A DNA stretch of 64,000 nt from Clostridia bacterium (GCA_017517135.1 JAFXAK010000007.1:1-64000), one strand, 5' to 3'; positions 10,354 through 20,698 are shown, counted from the stretch's first letter. Made by a program: numbers and translations. Notes: generated by a model not told the origin, from the sequence alone.

Positions 10354-12012
10354 ATGGATTCAAGCAAATACAGCGTGGGATATTTTCCCGTAGAGAAAAA
10401 ATATAATAAATGGGTAGAAAAGGACCATATTGAAAAGCCGCCCGTATGGTGCAGCGTTGATATGCGTGACGGAAATCAGAGCCTTATCATTCCTATGAGC
10501 CTTGAAGAGAAGCTTGACTATTATCAGACACTTCTCAAAGTAGGCTTCAAGGAAATCGAGGTAGGCTTCCCGGCAGCGAGTGAAACAGAATATGAATTTC
10601 TGCGCACGCTTATAGACAACAATATGATTCCCGAGGATGTTACCGTTCAGGTGCTTACCCAGTGCCGTGAGCACATCATCCGCAGAACCTTTGAGGCCTG
10701 CAAGGGCGCGCCCTCGGCAATTATACATTTCTATAATTCCGTAAGTGTTGCACAGCGTGAGCAGGTTTTCAGAAAATCAAAGGAAGAAATAAAGAAAATT
10801 GCCGTTGACGGTGCAAAGCTTGTAAAGCAGTTGGCACAGGAGTATGAAGGCAATTTCCGTTTTGAATATTCACCCGAGAGCTTTACCGGAACAGAGCCCG
10901 AATATGCTCTGGAGGTCTGCAATGCAGTGCTTGATATCCTTGAGCCCTCGGCAGACAACAATGTTATAATAAATCTTCCTGTTACGGTTGAAATGAGCTT
11001 ACCGCATGTCTATGCAAGTCAGGTTGAATATATGTGTGAAAACCTTAAATACCGTGAGCATGTAACCGTGTCGCTTCATCCTCATAATGACAGAGGTACA
11101 GGTGTTGCCGATGCCGAGCTTGCTTTGCTTGCAGGTGCCGACAGAGTTGAGGGCACACTCTTCGGAAACGGTGAGAGAACAGGTAATGTTGACATCATCA
11201 CACTTGCGATGAATATGTATTCTCATGGCGTAAACCCCGGACTTGATTTTACGGATATGCCCGCTATTGTTGAAAAATACGAAAAATGCACAAGAATGCA
11301 TGTCTATGAACGCTCCCCCTATGCCGGCTCTCTTGTTTTTGCGGCATTCTCGGGAAGTCATCAGGATGCAATAGCAAAGGGTATGAAATACCGCGACGAA
11401 AAGGCACTTCACAACTGGTCAGTTCCCTATATCCCGATCGATCCGCACGACATCAGCCGTACATACGATGCGGATGTTATCCGTGTTAATTCACAGAGCG
11501 GTAAGGGCGGTATAGGATATCTTCTTGAACAGACCTACGGCTATTCTCTTCCGCCTAAAATGCGAGAGCATCTCTCTTATCTTTGTAAGGACATTTCCGA
11601 TAAGGAGCACAGAGAGCTTAAGGTGTCCGAGGTGCTTGACATCTTCAAGAAAAACTATTTCCTTCACGATTCACATATCACTATTTCCGATATACATTTC
11701 TTCCGTACCGAAAACGCTATAAAGACACAGATTGTTTTCAATGAGGACGGCAAGGACACTCTTATTCAGGCAACAGGTAACGGCTCACTTGATGCCGTAA
11801 GCAATGCACTTAAAAAGTATACAGGCTCTGAATATGAATTGCTCGAATACACAGAGCACAGTATGCAGGAGCAGGGCTCAGGCTCCGTTGCGGCAGCGTA
11901 TATCGGTATTCAGGATAAAAACGGTGTTATGCATTGGGGTGCCGGCACGGATACAGACATTATCCACGCGAGTGCAAATGCACTTCTGAGTGCTTATAAC
12001 ACGATGAAATAA
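10354..12012 (+). CDS. leuA: 2-Isopropylmalate synthase (long LeuA2-type)
   Basis: It condenses acetyl-CoA with 3-methyl-2-oxobutanoate, the first step of the leucine branch. The 552 residues begin the TIM barrel at [13 protein letters not shown], with metal-site [11 protein letters not shown] and the loop [14 protein letters not shown]-terminal LeuA dimer/regulatory domain (about 425-552) likely binds leucine. Length and sequence style match the LeuA type found in actinobacteria and yeast, rather than the about 515-residue E. coli type. It starts 2 bp after ridA, so translation is probably coupled. Confidence 0.93.
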   Translation: MDSSKYSVGYFPVEKKYNKWVEKDHIEKPPVWCSVDMRDGNQSLIIPMSLEEKLDYYQTLLKVGFKEIEVGFPAASETEYEFLRTLIDNNMIPEDVTVQVLTQCREHIIRRTFEACKGAPSAIIHFYNSVSVAQREQVFRKSKEEIKKIAVDGAKLVKQLAQEYEGNFRFEYSPESFTGTEPEYALEVCNAVLDILEPSADNNVIINLPVTVEMSLPHVYASQVEYMCENLKYREHVTVSLHPHNDRGTGVADAELALLAGADRVEGTLFGNGERTGNVDIITLAMNMYSHGVNPGLDFTDMPAIVEKYEKCTRMHVYERSPYAGSLVFAAFSGSHQDAIAKGMKYRDEKALHNWSVPYIPIDPHDISRTYDADVIRVNSQSGKGGIGYLLEQTYGYSLPPKMREHLSYLCKDISDKEHRELKVSEVLDIFKKNYFLHDSHITISDIHFFRTENAIKTQIVFNEDGKDTLIQATGNGSLDAVSNALKKYTGSEYELLEYTEHSMQEQGSGSVAAAYIGIQDKNGVMHWGAGTDTDIIHASANALLSAYNTMK

Positions 12013-12025
12013 AGGAGAGATATTT

Positions 12026-13285
12026 ATGGGAATGACAATGACTCAAAAAATCCTTGCTTTCCACGCGGGACTTGACAAGGTTTCTCCCGGTCAGCTTATA
12101 AACGCAAAGCTCGATATTGTTTTAGGTAACGATATCACAACTCCCGTTGCCGTAAACGAATTCAACAAGGCGGGCTTTGATAAGGTTTTCGATAAGGATA
12201 AGGTCGCAATAGTGCTTGACCACTTTGTGCCCAATAAGGATATAAAGGCTGCTCAGCAGTCAAAGCAATGCAGAGAATTTGCGTGCGAGCATTGTGTAAG
12301 TCATTTTTATGATGTAGGCAAGATGGGTATCGAACACGCTCTGCTCCCCGAACAGGGTGTTGTTACAGCAGGTGACTGTATCATCGGTGCAGACTCACAC
12401 ACCTGTACATACGGTGCTTTAGGTGCTTTCTCTACGGGTGTTGGCAGTACCGATATGGCGGCAGGTATGGCAACGGGTATGGCGTGGTTCAAGGTGCCCT
12501 ACGCAATAAAGTTCAATCTTACGGGTAAGCTTCCTGCAAACTGCAGCGGTAAGGATGTAATACTGACAATAATCGGTATGATAGGCGTTGACGGTGCGCT
12601 CTACAGAAGTATGGAATTTACGGGTGAGGGCGTTGCAACTCTTTCAATGGACGACCGTCTTTGTATCTGTAATATGGCTATTGAGGCAGGAGCAAAGAAC
12701 GGCATCTTCCCCGTAGACGAAAAGACAGTTGAATATATGACAGGCAGATGTGAACGCACTCCCAAGGTGTTTGAGGCAGATGCAGATGCCGAATATGACG
12801 AAACATACGAAATCAATCTCTCTGAGATTGTCCCCACGGTAAGCTGTCCTCATCTTCCCGAAAACACACATCCTGCAAAGGAGCTCGGGGATATAAAAAT
12901 CGACCAGGTTGTTATCGGCAGCTGTACTAACGGCAGAATGGAGGATATGGAAGCTGCATACAAAATCCTCAACGGCAAAAAGGTGGCTGACGGTGTTCGT
13001 TGCATAATCATTCCCGCAACAATGCAGATTATGCGTGAATGTGTTGAAAAGGGCTATGTTACCGCATTTATTGATGCGGGTGCAGTTGTGTCAACTCCCA
13101 CCTGCGGACCGTGTCTCGGCGGATATATGGGTATACTTGCCGAGGGTGAGAGATGTATTGCAACAACAAACCGTAACTTCGTAGGCAGAATGGGACATGT
13201 TGAAAGTGAAGTATACTTAGCTTCTCCCTATACCGCTGCCGCAAGTGCACTTACAGGCTATATCTGTGAATATGAGGAGGCATAA
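12026..13285 (+). CDS. leuC: 3-Isopropylmalate dehydratase, large subunit
   Basis: This aconitase-family catalytic subunit (419 residues) isomerises 2- to 3-isopropylmalate with LeuD. Motifs include [23 protein letters not shown] (first cluster cysteine) and [14 protein letters not shown] (the CxxC pair), which together hold the [4Fe-4S] cluster. The length fits the shorter archaeal/clostridial LeuC class rather than the 466-residue E. coli form. It has an AGGAGA ribosome site and is 2 bp from leuD. Confidence 0.94.
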   Translation: MGMTMTQKILAFHAGLDKVSPGQLINAKLDIVLGNDITTPVAVNEFNKAGFDKVFDKDKVAIVLDHFVPNKDIKAAQQSKQCREFACEHCVSHFYDVGKMGIEHALLPEQGVVTAGDCIIGADSHTCTYGALGAFSTGVGSTDMAAGMATGMAWFKVPYAIKFNLTGKLPANCSGKDVILTIIGMIGVDGALYRSMEFTGEGVATLSMDDRLCICNMAIEAGAKNGIFPVDEKTVEYMTGRCERTPKVFEADADAEYDETYEINLSEIVPTVSCPHLPENTHPAKELGDIKIDQVVIGSCTNGRMEDMEAAYKILNGKKVADGVRCIIIPATMQIMRECVEKGYVTAFIDAGAVVSTPTCGPCLGGYMGILAEGERCIATTNRNFVGRMGHVESEVYLASPYTAAASALTGYICEYEEA

Positions 13286-13287
13286 GA

Positions 13288-13785
13288 ATGAATACACAAG
13301 GTAAGGTTTTTAAGTATCCCGATAATGTTGATACAGATGTTATCATTCCTGCCCGTTACCTCAATACTGCAAATGCAAAGGAACTCGCTTTGCATTGTAT
13401 GGAGGATATAGACACCGAATTTGTCAAGAATGTAAATGCGGGAGATGTTATGGTTGCGGGCTGGAACTTCGGCTGCGGCTCATCAAGAGAGCACGCTCCG
13501 CTTGTTATAAAGACCTGCGGCACGGGCTGTGTAATAGCAAAGAGCTTTGCAAGAATTTTCTACCGTAATGCAATAAATATCGGTCTTCCCATTCTTGAAT
13601 GTGAAGAGGCAGCAGAGGAAATCAATGCAGGTGATGAGGTTAATGTTGATTTCGATACAGGTGTTATCACAAACATAACAACAGGAAAAACATATAAGGC
13701 TCAGCCCTTCCCCGAATTTATACAGAACATTATTAAATGCGGCGGACTTTTAGCATCTCTGAAAGAAGGTAGCAAGAATGAATAA
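13288..13785 (+). CDS. leuD: 3-Isopropylmalate dehydratase, small subunit
   Basis: This is the 165-residue swivel domain partner of LeuC. It shows the substrate loop with DVIIPARYL and the signature [10 protein letters not shown]. Short LeuD of this size pairs with the short LeuC class. The GAGGAGG ribosome site lies within the end of leuC. Its 3' end overlaps leuB by 8 bp. Confidence 0.94.
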   Translation: MNTQGKVFKYPDNVDTDVIIPARYLNTANAKELALHCMEDIDTEFVKNVNAGDVMVAGWNFGCGSSREHAPLVIKTCGTGCVIAKSFARIFYRNAINIGLPILECEEAAEEINAGDEVNVDFDTGVITNITTGKTYKAQPFPEFIQNIIKCGGLLASLKEGSKNE

Positions 13786-14872
13786 GAATATTGCTGTTAT
13801 CCGCGGCGACGGAATAGGCCCCGAAATTGTTGAACAGGCTCTGAAAGTGCTTAATAAGATTTCCGAGCTTTACGGACATACCTTTAACTACACAGATGCT
13901 GATATGGGCGGCTGTGCTATAGATAAGCACGGCGATCCTCTCCCCGAAAGTGAATTAAAGAAATGTCTTGATTCCGACAGCGTGCTTTTAGGTGCCGTAG
14001 GCGGTGACAAATGGAACAATGTACCGGGACATATGCGTCCCGAAAAAGGACTTCTCAGACTCCGTGCAGGAATGGGTGTATACAGCAATAACCGTCCCGC
14101 AAAAATCTGGCCTCAGTTAGCTTCCGCTTCACCTCTTAAAAAGTCCATAGTTGATAAGGGTATTGACTTTATTATAGTAAGAGAGCTTATCGGCGGTATC
14201 TATTTCGGTGAGCATAAAACAGTTGAAGAGAACGGACAGAAGAATGCTATTGATATCCTCGCTTATAATGAAGAGGAAATCGAAAGAATAGGCAGAATAG
14301 GCTTTGAAACAGCAAGAAAAAGAGGCAAAAAGCTCTGCTCGGTTGAAAAGAGCAATGTTTTAGATTCGAGCCGCCTGTGGAAGGCTGTTATGCATAAGTT
14401 AGCAGAGGAATACACGGATGTTGAGCTTTCGGATATGCTTGTTGACAACTGCGCTATGCAGATAGTTAAAAATCCCGCACAGTTCGATGTTGTTGTTACG
14501 GAAAATATGTTCGGTGACATCCTTTCAGACGAGGCCTCAATGATAACAGGCTCAATAGGTATGATTCCCTCATCGAGCCTCGGCAAAACCACCTGCGGAC
14601 TTTATGAGCCCATCCACGGCTCAGCCCCCGATATTGCAGGTAAGGACATCGCAAATCCCATCGGCACAATCCTTTCAGCCGCAATGATGCTCCGCTTCAG
14701 CTTCGATATGCCCGAGGAAGCAGACTGCATAGAAAACGCAGTATCCAAACTCCTCGACGACGGCTACCGCACAGCAGACATTATGCCTTCCGATGAAAAA
14801 GAAGCCGCAAAATGCAAAAAAATCGGCTGCACCGAATGCGGAGAGCTTATTCTTGAGAGAATGGCTAAATAA
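13778..14872 (+). CDS. leuB: 3-Isopropylmalate dehydrogenase
   Basis: It oxidatively decarboxylates 3-isopropylmalate with NAD+ to the leucine 2-oxo acid. The 364 residues contain the N-terminal [20 protein letters not shown], the metal aspartates in [13 protein letters not shown] and the adenosine loop [20 protein letters not shown], all typical of IPMDH. It is the last gene of the operon and is followed by a strong hairpin. No branched-chain aminotransferase (ilvE) is present in the operon. Confidence 0.95.
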   Translation: MNKNIAVIRGDGIGPEIVEQALKVLNKISELYGHTFNYTDADMGGCAIDKHGDPLPESELKKCLDSDSVLLGAVGGDKWNNVPGHMRPEKGLLRLRAGMGVYSNNRPAKIWPQLASASPLKKSIVDKGIDFIIVRELIGGIYFGEHKTVEENGQKNAIDILAYNEEEIERIGRIGFETARKRGKKLCSVEKSNVLDSSRLWKAVMHKLAEEYTDVELSDMLVDNCAMQIVKNPAQFDVVVTENMFGDILSDEASMITGSIGMIPSSSLGKTTCGLYEPIHGSAPDIAGKDIANPIGTILSAAMMLRFSFDMPEEADCIENAVSKLLDDGYRTADIMPSDEKEAAKCKKIGCTECGELILERMAK

Positions 14873-14892
14873 TTTATATAATAAAACTACAA

Positions 14893-14930
14893 AAGAGCTG
14901 ATTCAGAAAAATCTGAGCCAGCTCTTCATT
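14893..14930 (+). terminator. Terminator of the ilv-leu operon
   Basis: A long hairpin (AAGAGCTG, partly paired interior, CAGCTCTT; 14893-14926) lies 20 bp after leuB and is followed by CATTTTG. The stem is strong but the T-tract is short. Confidence 0.65.
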
Positions 14931-15065
14931 TTGCGTGCCGCTTTGGTTAGGGAAGTATGCAATAACAATACTGTATCGGATATTATATATTGCTTAATAT
15001 AGATAAGTACAAAAATCTGTGATATATAAAGTATCGTTCAGTTCCTTTTTTAGTCAGAGTGATTT

Positions 15066-15102
15066 TCACTTCCCAAAAATGAAAAAATATTGATTTTGGG
15101 AA
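15066..15102. repeat. 37-bp palindromic repeat, copy 1
   Basis: This copy is identical over 37 bp to 16334-16370. It forms a perfect 12-bp stem (CACTTCCCAAAA / TTTTGGGAAGTG, the last three bases of the right arm lying just beyond the identical core) with a 13-nt AT loop. It lies upstream of the ATPase gene, and the right arm overlaps a promoter candidate, so it could be an operator, an RNA hairpin or an element end. Confidence 0.9.
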
Positions 15103-15118
15103 GTGGATGTGTTATGCT
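15090..15118 (+). promoter_or_regulatory. Promoter candidate of the DUF4143 ATPase
   Basis: TTGATT (15090-15095) lies 17 bp from TATGCT (15113-15118), with an extended TGT just before the -10. The -35 is inside the loop and arm of the palindromic repeat. The ATPase ATG follows 21 bp later with a GAGGTG ribosome site. Confidence 0.6.
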
Positions 15119-15139
15119 AATATCAAGAGGTGACTTTTT

Positions 15140-16333
15140 ATGAAGTTGATAGACAGAAGCAATTATCTTAATAAAATGATAAATGTAATCGGCACACCGG
15201 ATATTAAGGTTCTGACGGGGGTAAGGCGTTCGGGAAAATCTAAGCTGTTGGAGGCTTTCAAGGCTTATGTTCAGGAAAATAATCAGAATGCCAATATAAT
15301 TCATATTAATTTTAATTTATCCAGATATGACGGACTTAAGACATATAAAGCACTTAATGAGTATGTTGAAAATAATTATATAAAGGATAAAGACAATTTT
15401 GTTTTAATTGATGAAATTCAGATGTGTGATAACTTTGAATTGTGCATAAACAATCTGCATGCAAGCGAAATGTATGATATATACATCACAGGCTCAAATG
15501 CTTTTCTGCTCAGTTCGGATTTAGCAACCTTGTTTACGGGAAGAACCTTTGCAATTAAGGTATATCCCTTTTCGTTTGCAGAGTATGTTCAGTATTTCGG
15601 TTTGACAGACAAGTATACTGCTTTTGATAACTATATGCTTGATGGCGGTATGGCAGGCTCTTATTTATATAAAGAAAAAGAAGATAAATTCGATTATATC
15701 GAAAATGTTTTTGATACTCTGATTTTAAGGGATATAAGACAAAAGTATAAAATCAAAAATACTGCTCTGATGGACAGAATCTCTCAATTCTTAATGGATA
15801 ATGTATCAAATCTTACCTCAGCAAGAAGTATTGCGGATACTCTCACATCAAACAAGGATAAAATTAATCATAAAACCGTCAGCAATTATCTCAATTTTCT
15901 TTGCAATGCTTTCGCTTTCTATAAAATCCGCAGATATGATATCAACGGAAAAAAATATCTTACAACTAATGACAAGTATTATCTGAGTGACCATACATTC
16001 CGTTATGCAAAGCTCGGCACAAAAAATATGGATAGCGGCAGAGTGATTGAAAATATTGTTGCAATGGAATTGCTCAGGCGAGGCTATGAGGTTTATGTCG
16101 GTGTTTTGTATAAAAAAGAGATAGACTTTGTTGCATTGAAGAGAAATGAAAAGCTTTATATTCAGGTTTCTGACAATATAGCTTTCCCCGAAACATTTAA
16201 ACGGGAAACAGAGCCATTGCTTAAAATAAAAGATGCTTATCCGAAAATGATAATAGCACGGACAAGAAATCCTGAATATCAATATGAGGGAATCAGGATT
16301 GTGGATGTTGCAGACTGGTTGCTTGATAAATAA
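15140..16333 (+). CDS. AAA ATPase with DUF4143 (AAA_14 type)
   Basis: This 397-residue ATPase belongs to the widespread, poorly understood AAA_14/DUF4143 group. Walker A is GVRRSGKSK (about residues 28-36) and Walker B is NFVLIDEIQ (about 92-100), with ITGSNAFLLSSDLATLFTGR as a sensor-like segment. The C-terminal half carries DUF4143, ending in a restriction-endonuclease-like fold pattern (VYVGVLYKKEIDFVALK then LYIQVSD). The gene is alone, has its own ribosome site, and is bracketed by two copies of a 37-bp palindrome. AT content is higher than in the leu genes, consistent with transfer. The biological role is unknown. Confidence 0.85.
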   Translation: MKLIDRSNYLNKMINVIGTPDIKVLTGVRRSGKSKLLEAFKAYVQENNQNANIIHINFNLSRYDGLKTYKALNEYVENNYIKDKDNFVLIDEIQMCDNFELCINNLHASEMYDIYITGSNAFLLSSDLATLFTGRTFAIKVYPFSFAEYVQYFGLTDKYTAFDNYMLDGGMAGSYLYKEKEDKFDYIENVFDTLILRDIRQKYKIKNTALMDRISQFLMDNVSNLTSARSIADTLTSNKDKINHKTVSNYLNFLCNAFAFYKIRRYDINGKKYLTTNDKYYLSDHTFRYAKLGTKNMDSGRVIENIVAMELLRRGYEVYVGVLYKKEIDFVALKRNEKLYIQVSDNIAFPETFKRETEPLLKIKDAYPKMIIARTRNPEYQYEGIRIVDVADWLLDK

Positions 16334-16370
16334 TCACTTCCCAAAAATGAAAAAATATTGATTTTGGGAA
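16334..16370. repeat. 37-bp palindromic repeat, copy 2
   Basis: It begins at the base after the ATPase stop codon and is identical to copy 1 (15066-15102). The next base differs (A instead of G), which breaks one pair of the stem. No T-tract follows, so it is not a classical terminator. Confidence 0.9.
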
Positions 16371-16407
16371 ATGGGAGCTAACGCAACTGCGTATAATTAA
16401 ATAGTGC

Positions 16408-16449
16408 GAGGCTGCATCAGACTGTTTAAATTATGTCTGATGCAGCCTC
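16408..16449. terminator. Bidirectional hairpin terminator
   Basis: A perfect 15-bp stem (GAGGCTGCATCAGAC and its complement, 12-nt loop) lies between the convergent ATPase gene and the dockerin-protein gene. T-rich tracts are weak on both sides, but the stem strength and location fit a shared terminator. Confidence 0.65.
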
Positions 16450-16480
16450 TTGGGCTTATGCAGTTTTAATTGCAGAGGTT

Positions 16481-19150
16481 TTATTTCTTATTTAATGCGG
16501 GAGGCTTTTCGGGGAGGCCGAGGCTTTTTACTGTGTCAAGTCCGACAGCAATTCTGAGAATACTTCTTGCATCGCCCGAATTTATCACATTATCCTTATA
16601 GCTTATGTTTGCCCAATGGAATGCTGCACCCGTAAGTTTTTCAAGACCTACGGCATGTCTCAATGCAAGTCTTGCGTCAGCGGACGATACCTTTCCGTCA
16701 AGATTTGCATCTCCCCACTGATACACAAACCATTTTGCATAAAGCGTGGTGTGGGCTGCTGTGTTTGCGGGTATTTCGGTTACCTGCTTACCCTGGAAAT
16801 TAACATTGTTGTACCATCCTACAAACTCGAAAATTCCGTCGCCCGTATAAGGCTTGGTGAGAGTTACCTTCTGAGTATAAAGTCTGGTGTCGGGATTGGT
16901 ATTTTTGATTTTTGATGCAGGGGGTGCAAGTTCTTCTATGGTATCGTGAACATAGGTAATCTTATATACATTTTCTGTCCATTTCGCATAGAAGGTCTTT
17001 TTGCCCGTATCGGTTGAGCTTATCTTTGAGGCTGCTTTTGTGAATTTTGAATCTGTATACCATCCGCCGAAGGTATAGCCCGTTTCGGAGAGCTTTTTAA
17101 GTGTTACGGTGTCCCCGTATGTATACTGTGTGGGGTTGGGATTGTATACATTCTTCAATGCTTTTGGCTGAACATAAGTTATTGTATATCTTGCCTTTAT
17201 CCATTTAGCGTAAAGAGTAATATCGTGACCGTAGCGGTGCATATTATAGCCGTTATCGGTTTTTGTAAGTGCACCCGTAAAGTCCTCATAATAGTACCAG
17301 CCGTCAAAAATCATTCCTGTTTTTGTCGGAGCCTTTATGTTGATATAGTCGGTTTCGTCTTCTATATCAACCGTAAACTTTGTGGGATTACCCGTGGCAT
17401 TTTTTCCGCCGTTAAGAACATATGTGATTTTATATGTAGGTATATTCCACTTCATATAAAGGGTGATGTCTCCTGTAAGCTTGGAGCATTTTATTGAAGT
17501 AACCTTTGTGCTTTCCTTGAAATCGGGGGAGGTGTACCAGCCGAGGAAGGTAAGTCCCGAGCAGGTGGGGGTGTTCAGTTCCTCATCGTTCATATATGTG
17601 GTAACAACGGAAGGATTGTTGTTATATACATATCTCTTTGTTCCCGCAACATAAGTGACATTATATTCCGTTGCAGACCATTTTGCATATAATGTATGAT
17701 TTTTTTCTGCAGTGGTGTTGATGCTTGTTACCTTTGTGCCCTTTCTGAAATCATTTGTTGAGTACCAGCCGTCAAACTTATATCCGTAACGGGTAGGTAT
17801 ATAGTCCTCTTGAGTAAGGTCAACAACCTGAGTGGAGTCTTCCGTGAACTGTCTTAATATCTCAGCATCATAGTCAAAGCTGCCGGAATTCAGAACATAG
17901 TTGATTCTGTAGTAGCCGTCGAGGGGCAGAACAATGGACTGAGAATATTGAGAAACTAAATATGTTCCGTCGTTAGGAACTATACCGTAATCACCGTAGC
18001 TGTAATTGCCTATGAGTATTCTTGCACGAAGATATACCGTGTCGCCCTGTTCATAGTCGATTCCTTTGTCCTCGAAGAATTCAGTTATATACTCGTTCTC
18101 AAGCTCTCTGTTGTTGTATGCGGGGGAATATCTTGTGTATTCATACCATTTTCCGTTGTTTACCTTAAGCTCAATCTGAAGATTGCTGTAGTAATAATAA
18201 TCGTTGTCGGAAAAGATATCAAAAGTATCGTCCACATTATAATAAGCGGCATCTGCGGCAGCGGCGGCTTTTTTGAGCTTATCGGGATAGTCAATGCTTA
18301 TACGGTAGTCAAAAGAGGTTTCGCTGTTTTTTTGGGTTTCTATGTGCTTGATAACGGGAGCCTCTTCAGAGCTTCCCTTTGCCGGTAAATTATAGGTAAG
18401 TCCCTTTGAGGAGTTGTTATAGGAAACGGTGGATGACCACGGGGAATAGAAAACATTGTATTCACGCTGACTGCCAACCGAGGTATAATACCATACACGG
18501 TATCTTGCCTTTACATAAAGAGTTTTGTTATTGAAATTTATGCTGTAGCCCGTGTCTTCGTCATTTGCATTTGTTCTGAATGCATTTCCCTGTGTCATAT
18601 TACTTGCAATATCGGAATGATAGCCCTCATAATAGAAGTCTGTTAAATAGGTAAGATCAAACAGTCTTACATAGTCATACCATTCGCTTGTTGACGAGGT
18701 GTTCGGCAGCTGCGGATGTATATATTTGCTTGTGTCGTAATCGTAAAGGGATGTGGGGAGCCAGTAGGTGTCATTTTCCTCTTCATAATTACTGTCATTT
18801 ATCCAGTTTACCTTGTCAAAGGAGTAGGCAAACTGAACATAAAACTCAACGGAGGCATAGTCGTAGGAATCCTCCTCGGTGCTTATATCAAAGCCGTGCT
18901 TTTTCAGATATTCTTCTTCTCCGAGAACTGTTATTTCTCTTTGCATTTCAATTATTTCTTCGGAGTTTATGTAATTTACGCGAACATAGTCTCCGTAAGA
19001 GGTAGCATCATTCGCAATGTAATAAATTTCGGGAGCTTGTGTCAGCTTCGGCAGTTTTGTGTCGGTATCAAGGGTGTATGCATTTGCTCCGATTGCCGAT
19101 AAGCACAACAGCAAAAGCATTGTAAATAAAGCCGATAATGTTTTTTTCAT
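16481..19150 (-). CDS. Secreted InlB-repeat protein with C-terminal dockerin
   Basis: This 889-residue exported protein has a signal peptide (MKKTLSALF then a leucine-rich core, cleavage near ANA-YT). Residues about 30-410 form a region with no recognised catalytic motif, rich in Tyr, Asp and Asn. Five InlB/Flg_new-type beta-grasp repeats follow (about 415-815), each ending in a TLYAKW-like motif. The C-terminus is a type I dockerin: the first calcium loop is GDANLDGKVSSADARLALRH and the second, starting around DNVINSGDARSIL, is degenerate at its first positions. Dockerins bind cohesins of scaffoldins, so it may join a cellulosome-like or surface complex. GAAAGGA precedes the ATG. No cohesin gene is in the window. 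Confidence 0.85.
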   Translation of the reverse strand: MKKTLSALFTMLLLLCLSAIGANAYTLDTDTKLPKLTQAPEIYYIANDATSYGDYVRVNYINSEEIIEMQREITVLGEEEYLKKHGFDISTEEDSYDYASVEFYVQFAYSFDKVNWINDSNYEEENDTYWLPTSLYDYDTSKYIHPQLPNTSSTSEWYDYVRLFDLTYLTDFYYEGYHSDIASNMTQGNAFRTNANDEDTGYSINFNNKTLYVKARYRVWYYTSVGSQREYNVFYSPWSSTVSYNNSSKGLTYNLPAKGSSEEAPVIKHIETQKNSETSFDYRISIDYPDKLKKAAAAADAAYYNVDDTFDIFSDNDYYYYSNLQIELKVNNGKWYEYTRYSPAYNNRELENEYITEFFEDKGIDYEQGDTVYLRARILIGNYSYGDYGIVPNDGTYLVSQYSQSIVLPLDGYYRINYVLNSGSFDYDAEILRQFTEDSTQVVDLTQEDYIPTRYGYKFDGWYSTNDFRKGTKVTSINTTAEKNHTLYAKWSATEYNVTYVAGTKRYVYNNNPSVVTTYMNDEELNTPTCSGLTFLGWYTSPDFKESTKVTSIKCSKLTGDITLYMKWNIPTYKITYVLNGGKNATGNPTKFTVDIEDETDYINIKAPTKTGMIFDGWYYYEDFTGALTKTDNGYNMHRYGHDITLYAKWIKARYTITYVQPKALKNVYNPNPTQYTYGDTVTLKKLSETGYTFGGWYTDSKFTKAASKISSTDTGKKTFYAKWTENVYKITYVHDTIEELAPPASKIKNTNPDTRLYTQKVTLTKPYTGDGIFEFVGWYNNVNFQGKQVTEIPANTAAHTTLYAKWFVYQWGDANLDGKVSSADARLALRHAVGLEKLTGAAFHWANISYKDNVINSGDARSILRIAVGLDTVKSLGLPEKPPALNKK

Positions 19151-19192
19151 ATAATCTCTGTCCTTTCATAAATTTTCTGTTTTATCCTGAAA

Positions 19193-20038
19193 TTAAAACT
19201 TAAATATATCCTTTAAGCCGATAGGCTTTTTAGGCTCGGGCTTTACATAATTGAAGCCTCCCGACGGCTCGCCTGTAAGAAATGCAAGTGACACACAGTC
19301 TGCTCCTGCCTCATAGCAATGCTCGAAGTCTATATGATAGCAGATGCCGTCCGACATTTTATACAGATGCTCATCTGACGGATACTGTCCTGCCTCTCTG
19401 AAGCCGTGCTGTTTTGCAAGAGCCTTATACTGTGCAACTGCATTTTGTGCGGCTGCTCTGTTACCGCTGAAGTCTGCACTGAAGGAAAAATAACCGTCAT
19501 ATTCATCAATACAAAGGCTTTCCCCGCCGAAGCTCCATAAGGGGTATTGCGGCAGTTTTTCGGACCATTCATTTAATACTGCGGCAGTTTTACGGGCATT
19601 CTGTTCGTCCTGAGCTATAGCATACGGCAGCTTTGCTCCGCAGTCGGTACAGAAACGAACACCGATATTGTTCTGCTTTCCGCAGGCGGTACATTGTGCT
19701 GACTGTGAAACAGTCTGTTCGGGTAATGCTCCGCCGCAGCCCGGACAGAATTTCTGTTCAGCTGTTGCAGCATCACCGCAGGAAGGGCAGATTTTTAATT
19801 TTCCTGCCTGTTGTGTTGCGAAATTGCGGGCGGCATTTTCCAGCTCGGAGAATGCTGAACCCATTGTGCTGTTTGCTGTTGAGTTGTTGCTGTTGCCTGC
19901 TGCATTATTCAGTTGCTCAGTCGCCTTGTTTACAAGCTGAGTTGCCTTCGGCTCAATTGCCTGATTAATGGCATTGCCAACAGCTTTTCCGATACCATCA
20001 CTTATTCCTTTGCGTATGGCTCTTTCCAAAAAACCCAT
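19193..20038 (-). CDS. Double zinc-ribbon protein of unknown function
   Basis: The 281-residue protein is probably cytoplasmic. Residues 1-80 are Ala/Asn-rich, with alternating small residues and a glycine-rich start. Two treble-clef zinc ribbons follow: CPSCG...CPGCG (about 84-102) and CTACG...CTDCG (about 117-135). The last 140 residues are a separate alpha/beta domain without known motifs. A GAGGAGG ribosome site precedes the ATG. It lies 12 bp downstream of a small LuxR-type HTH gene, so the two are probably co-expressed. I do not recognise a function. Confidence 0.7.
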   Translation of the reverse strand: MGFLERAIRKGISDGIGKAVGNAINQAIEPKATQLVNKATEQLNNAAGNSNNSTANSTMGSAFSELENAARNFATQQAGKLKICPSCGDAATAEQKFCPGCGGALPEQTVSQSAQCTACGKQNNIGVRFCTDCGAKLPYAIAQDEQNARKTAAVLNEWSEKLPQYPLWSFGGESLCIDEYDGYFSFSADFSGNRAAAQNAVAQYKALAKQHGFREAGQYPSDEHLYKMSDGICYHIDFEHCYEAGADCVSLAFLTGEPSGGFNYVKPEPKKPIGLKDIFKF

Positions 20039-20050
20039 AAAAACACCTCC

Positions 20051-20329
20051 TCAGATATCTTTGTATTTGATTAATAATTGCTTTCTGTTGTTAATTTCCA
20101 ATTTTTTGTAAATGTTCTGTGTGTGAAAGTGAACTGCAGATGATGAAATATTAAGCTCTTGTGCTATAAGTGTCTGAGTTTTATCTGTCAGCAGCAACAG
20201 AAAAAGCTCAAATTCTCTGTGTGACAAGCTTGCAAGCTCAGGATATCTTTTTTTTATCAGGATAAATTCTTCCTTGAGCAGATGTACATATTCCAAAAAA
20301 TGTGATTTTTCTTCCTGTTCTGTGCCCAT
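20051..20329 (-). CDS. Small LuxR-type HTH regulator
   Basis: This 92-residue protein is mostly a GerE/LuxR DNA-binding helix-turn-helix (LSHREFELFLLLL, then LIAQELNISSSAVHFHTQNI, KKLEINNRKQLL). There is only a short N-terminal segment and no receiver or ligand domain. AAAGGAG upstream supports this start. It precedes the zinc-ribbon gene. Binding targets are unknown, and autoregulation of its own pair is possible but not shown. Confidence 0.8.
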   Translation of the reverse strand: MGTEQEEKSHFLEYVHLLKEEFILIKKRYPELASLSHREFELFLLLLTDKTQTLIAQELNISSSAVHFHTQNIYKKLEINNRKQLLIKYKDI

Positions 20330-20663
20330 AATTCAGACTCCTTTCATTATAAATATTACGCTTTTGCAAAATCGGAACAATATAATACCGACCGTCACGG
20401 GAAGCTCTGTTTTCTGTTTTGGTGAAAACATTTGTATGCATTTTATCTGAAAAAATACAGCAAAACTGAAAAATTCTGTGTAAATTGTCTTACTATGTCC
20501 TGATTATACGGATTTTTCAGGGGTTTTTCTATCCCTTAATCAAGGGGTTTATAGGTTTTCTGCCTGTTTTTACAGTTTTTTTACAAAAAAACAGCTTCAT
20601 TACGCATCTGAAGACACATAACGAAGACTTTTCTTGTTGAATATCGGATTCGGATATGTAAAG
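20330..20663. other. Intergenic region upstream of the HTH gene
   Basis: No credible gene is seen. The region is T-rich and carries a small hairpin around CCCTTAATCAAGGG (about 20534-20547). It must contain the leftward promoter of the HTH/zinc-ribbon pair, but I see no strong -35/-10 pair. Confidence 0.35.
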
Positions 20664-20698
20664 AGGCTGTAAAAAACTTTTTTTGTTTTTCACAGCCT
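20664..20698 (-). terminator. Terminator of the smsCB operon
   Basis: On the minus strand, AGGCTGT...ACAGCCT with A/T-extended pairing forms a stem 17 bp past the smsB stop and is followed by CTTTACAT. Confidence 0.7.
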
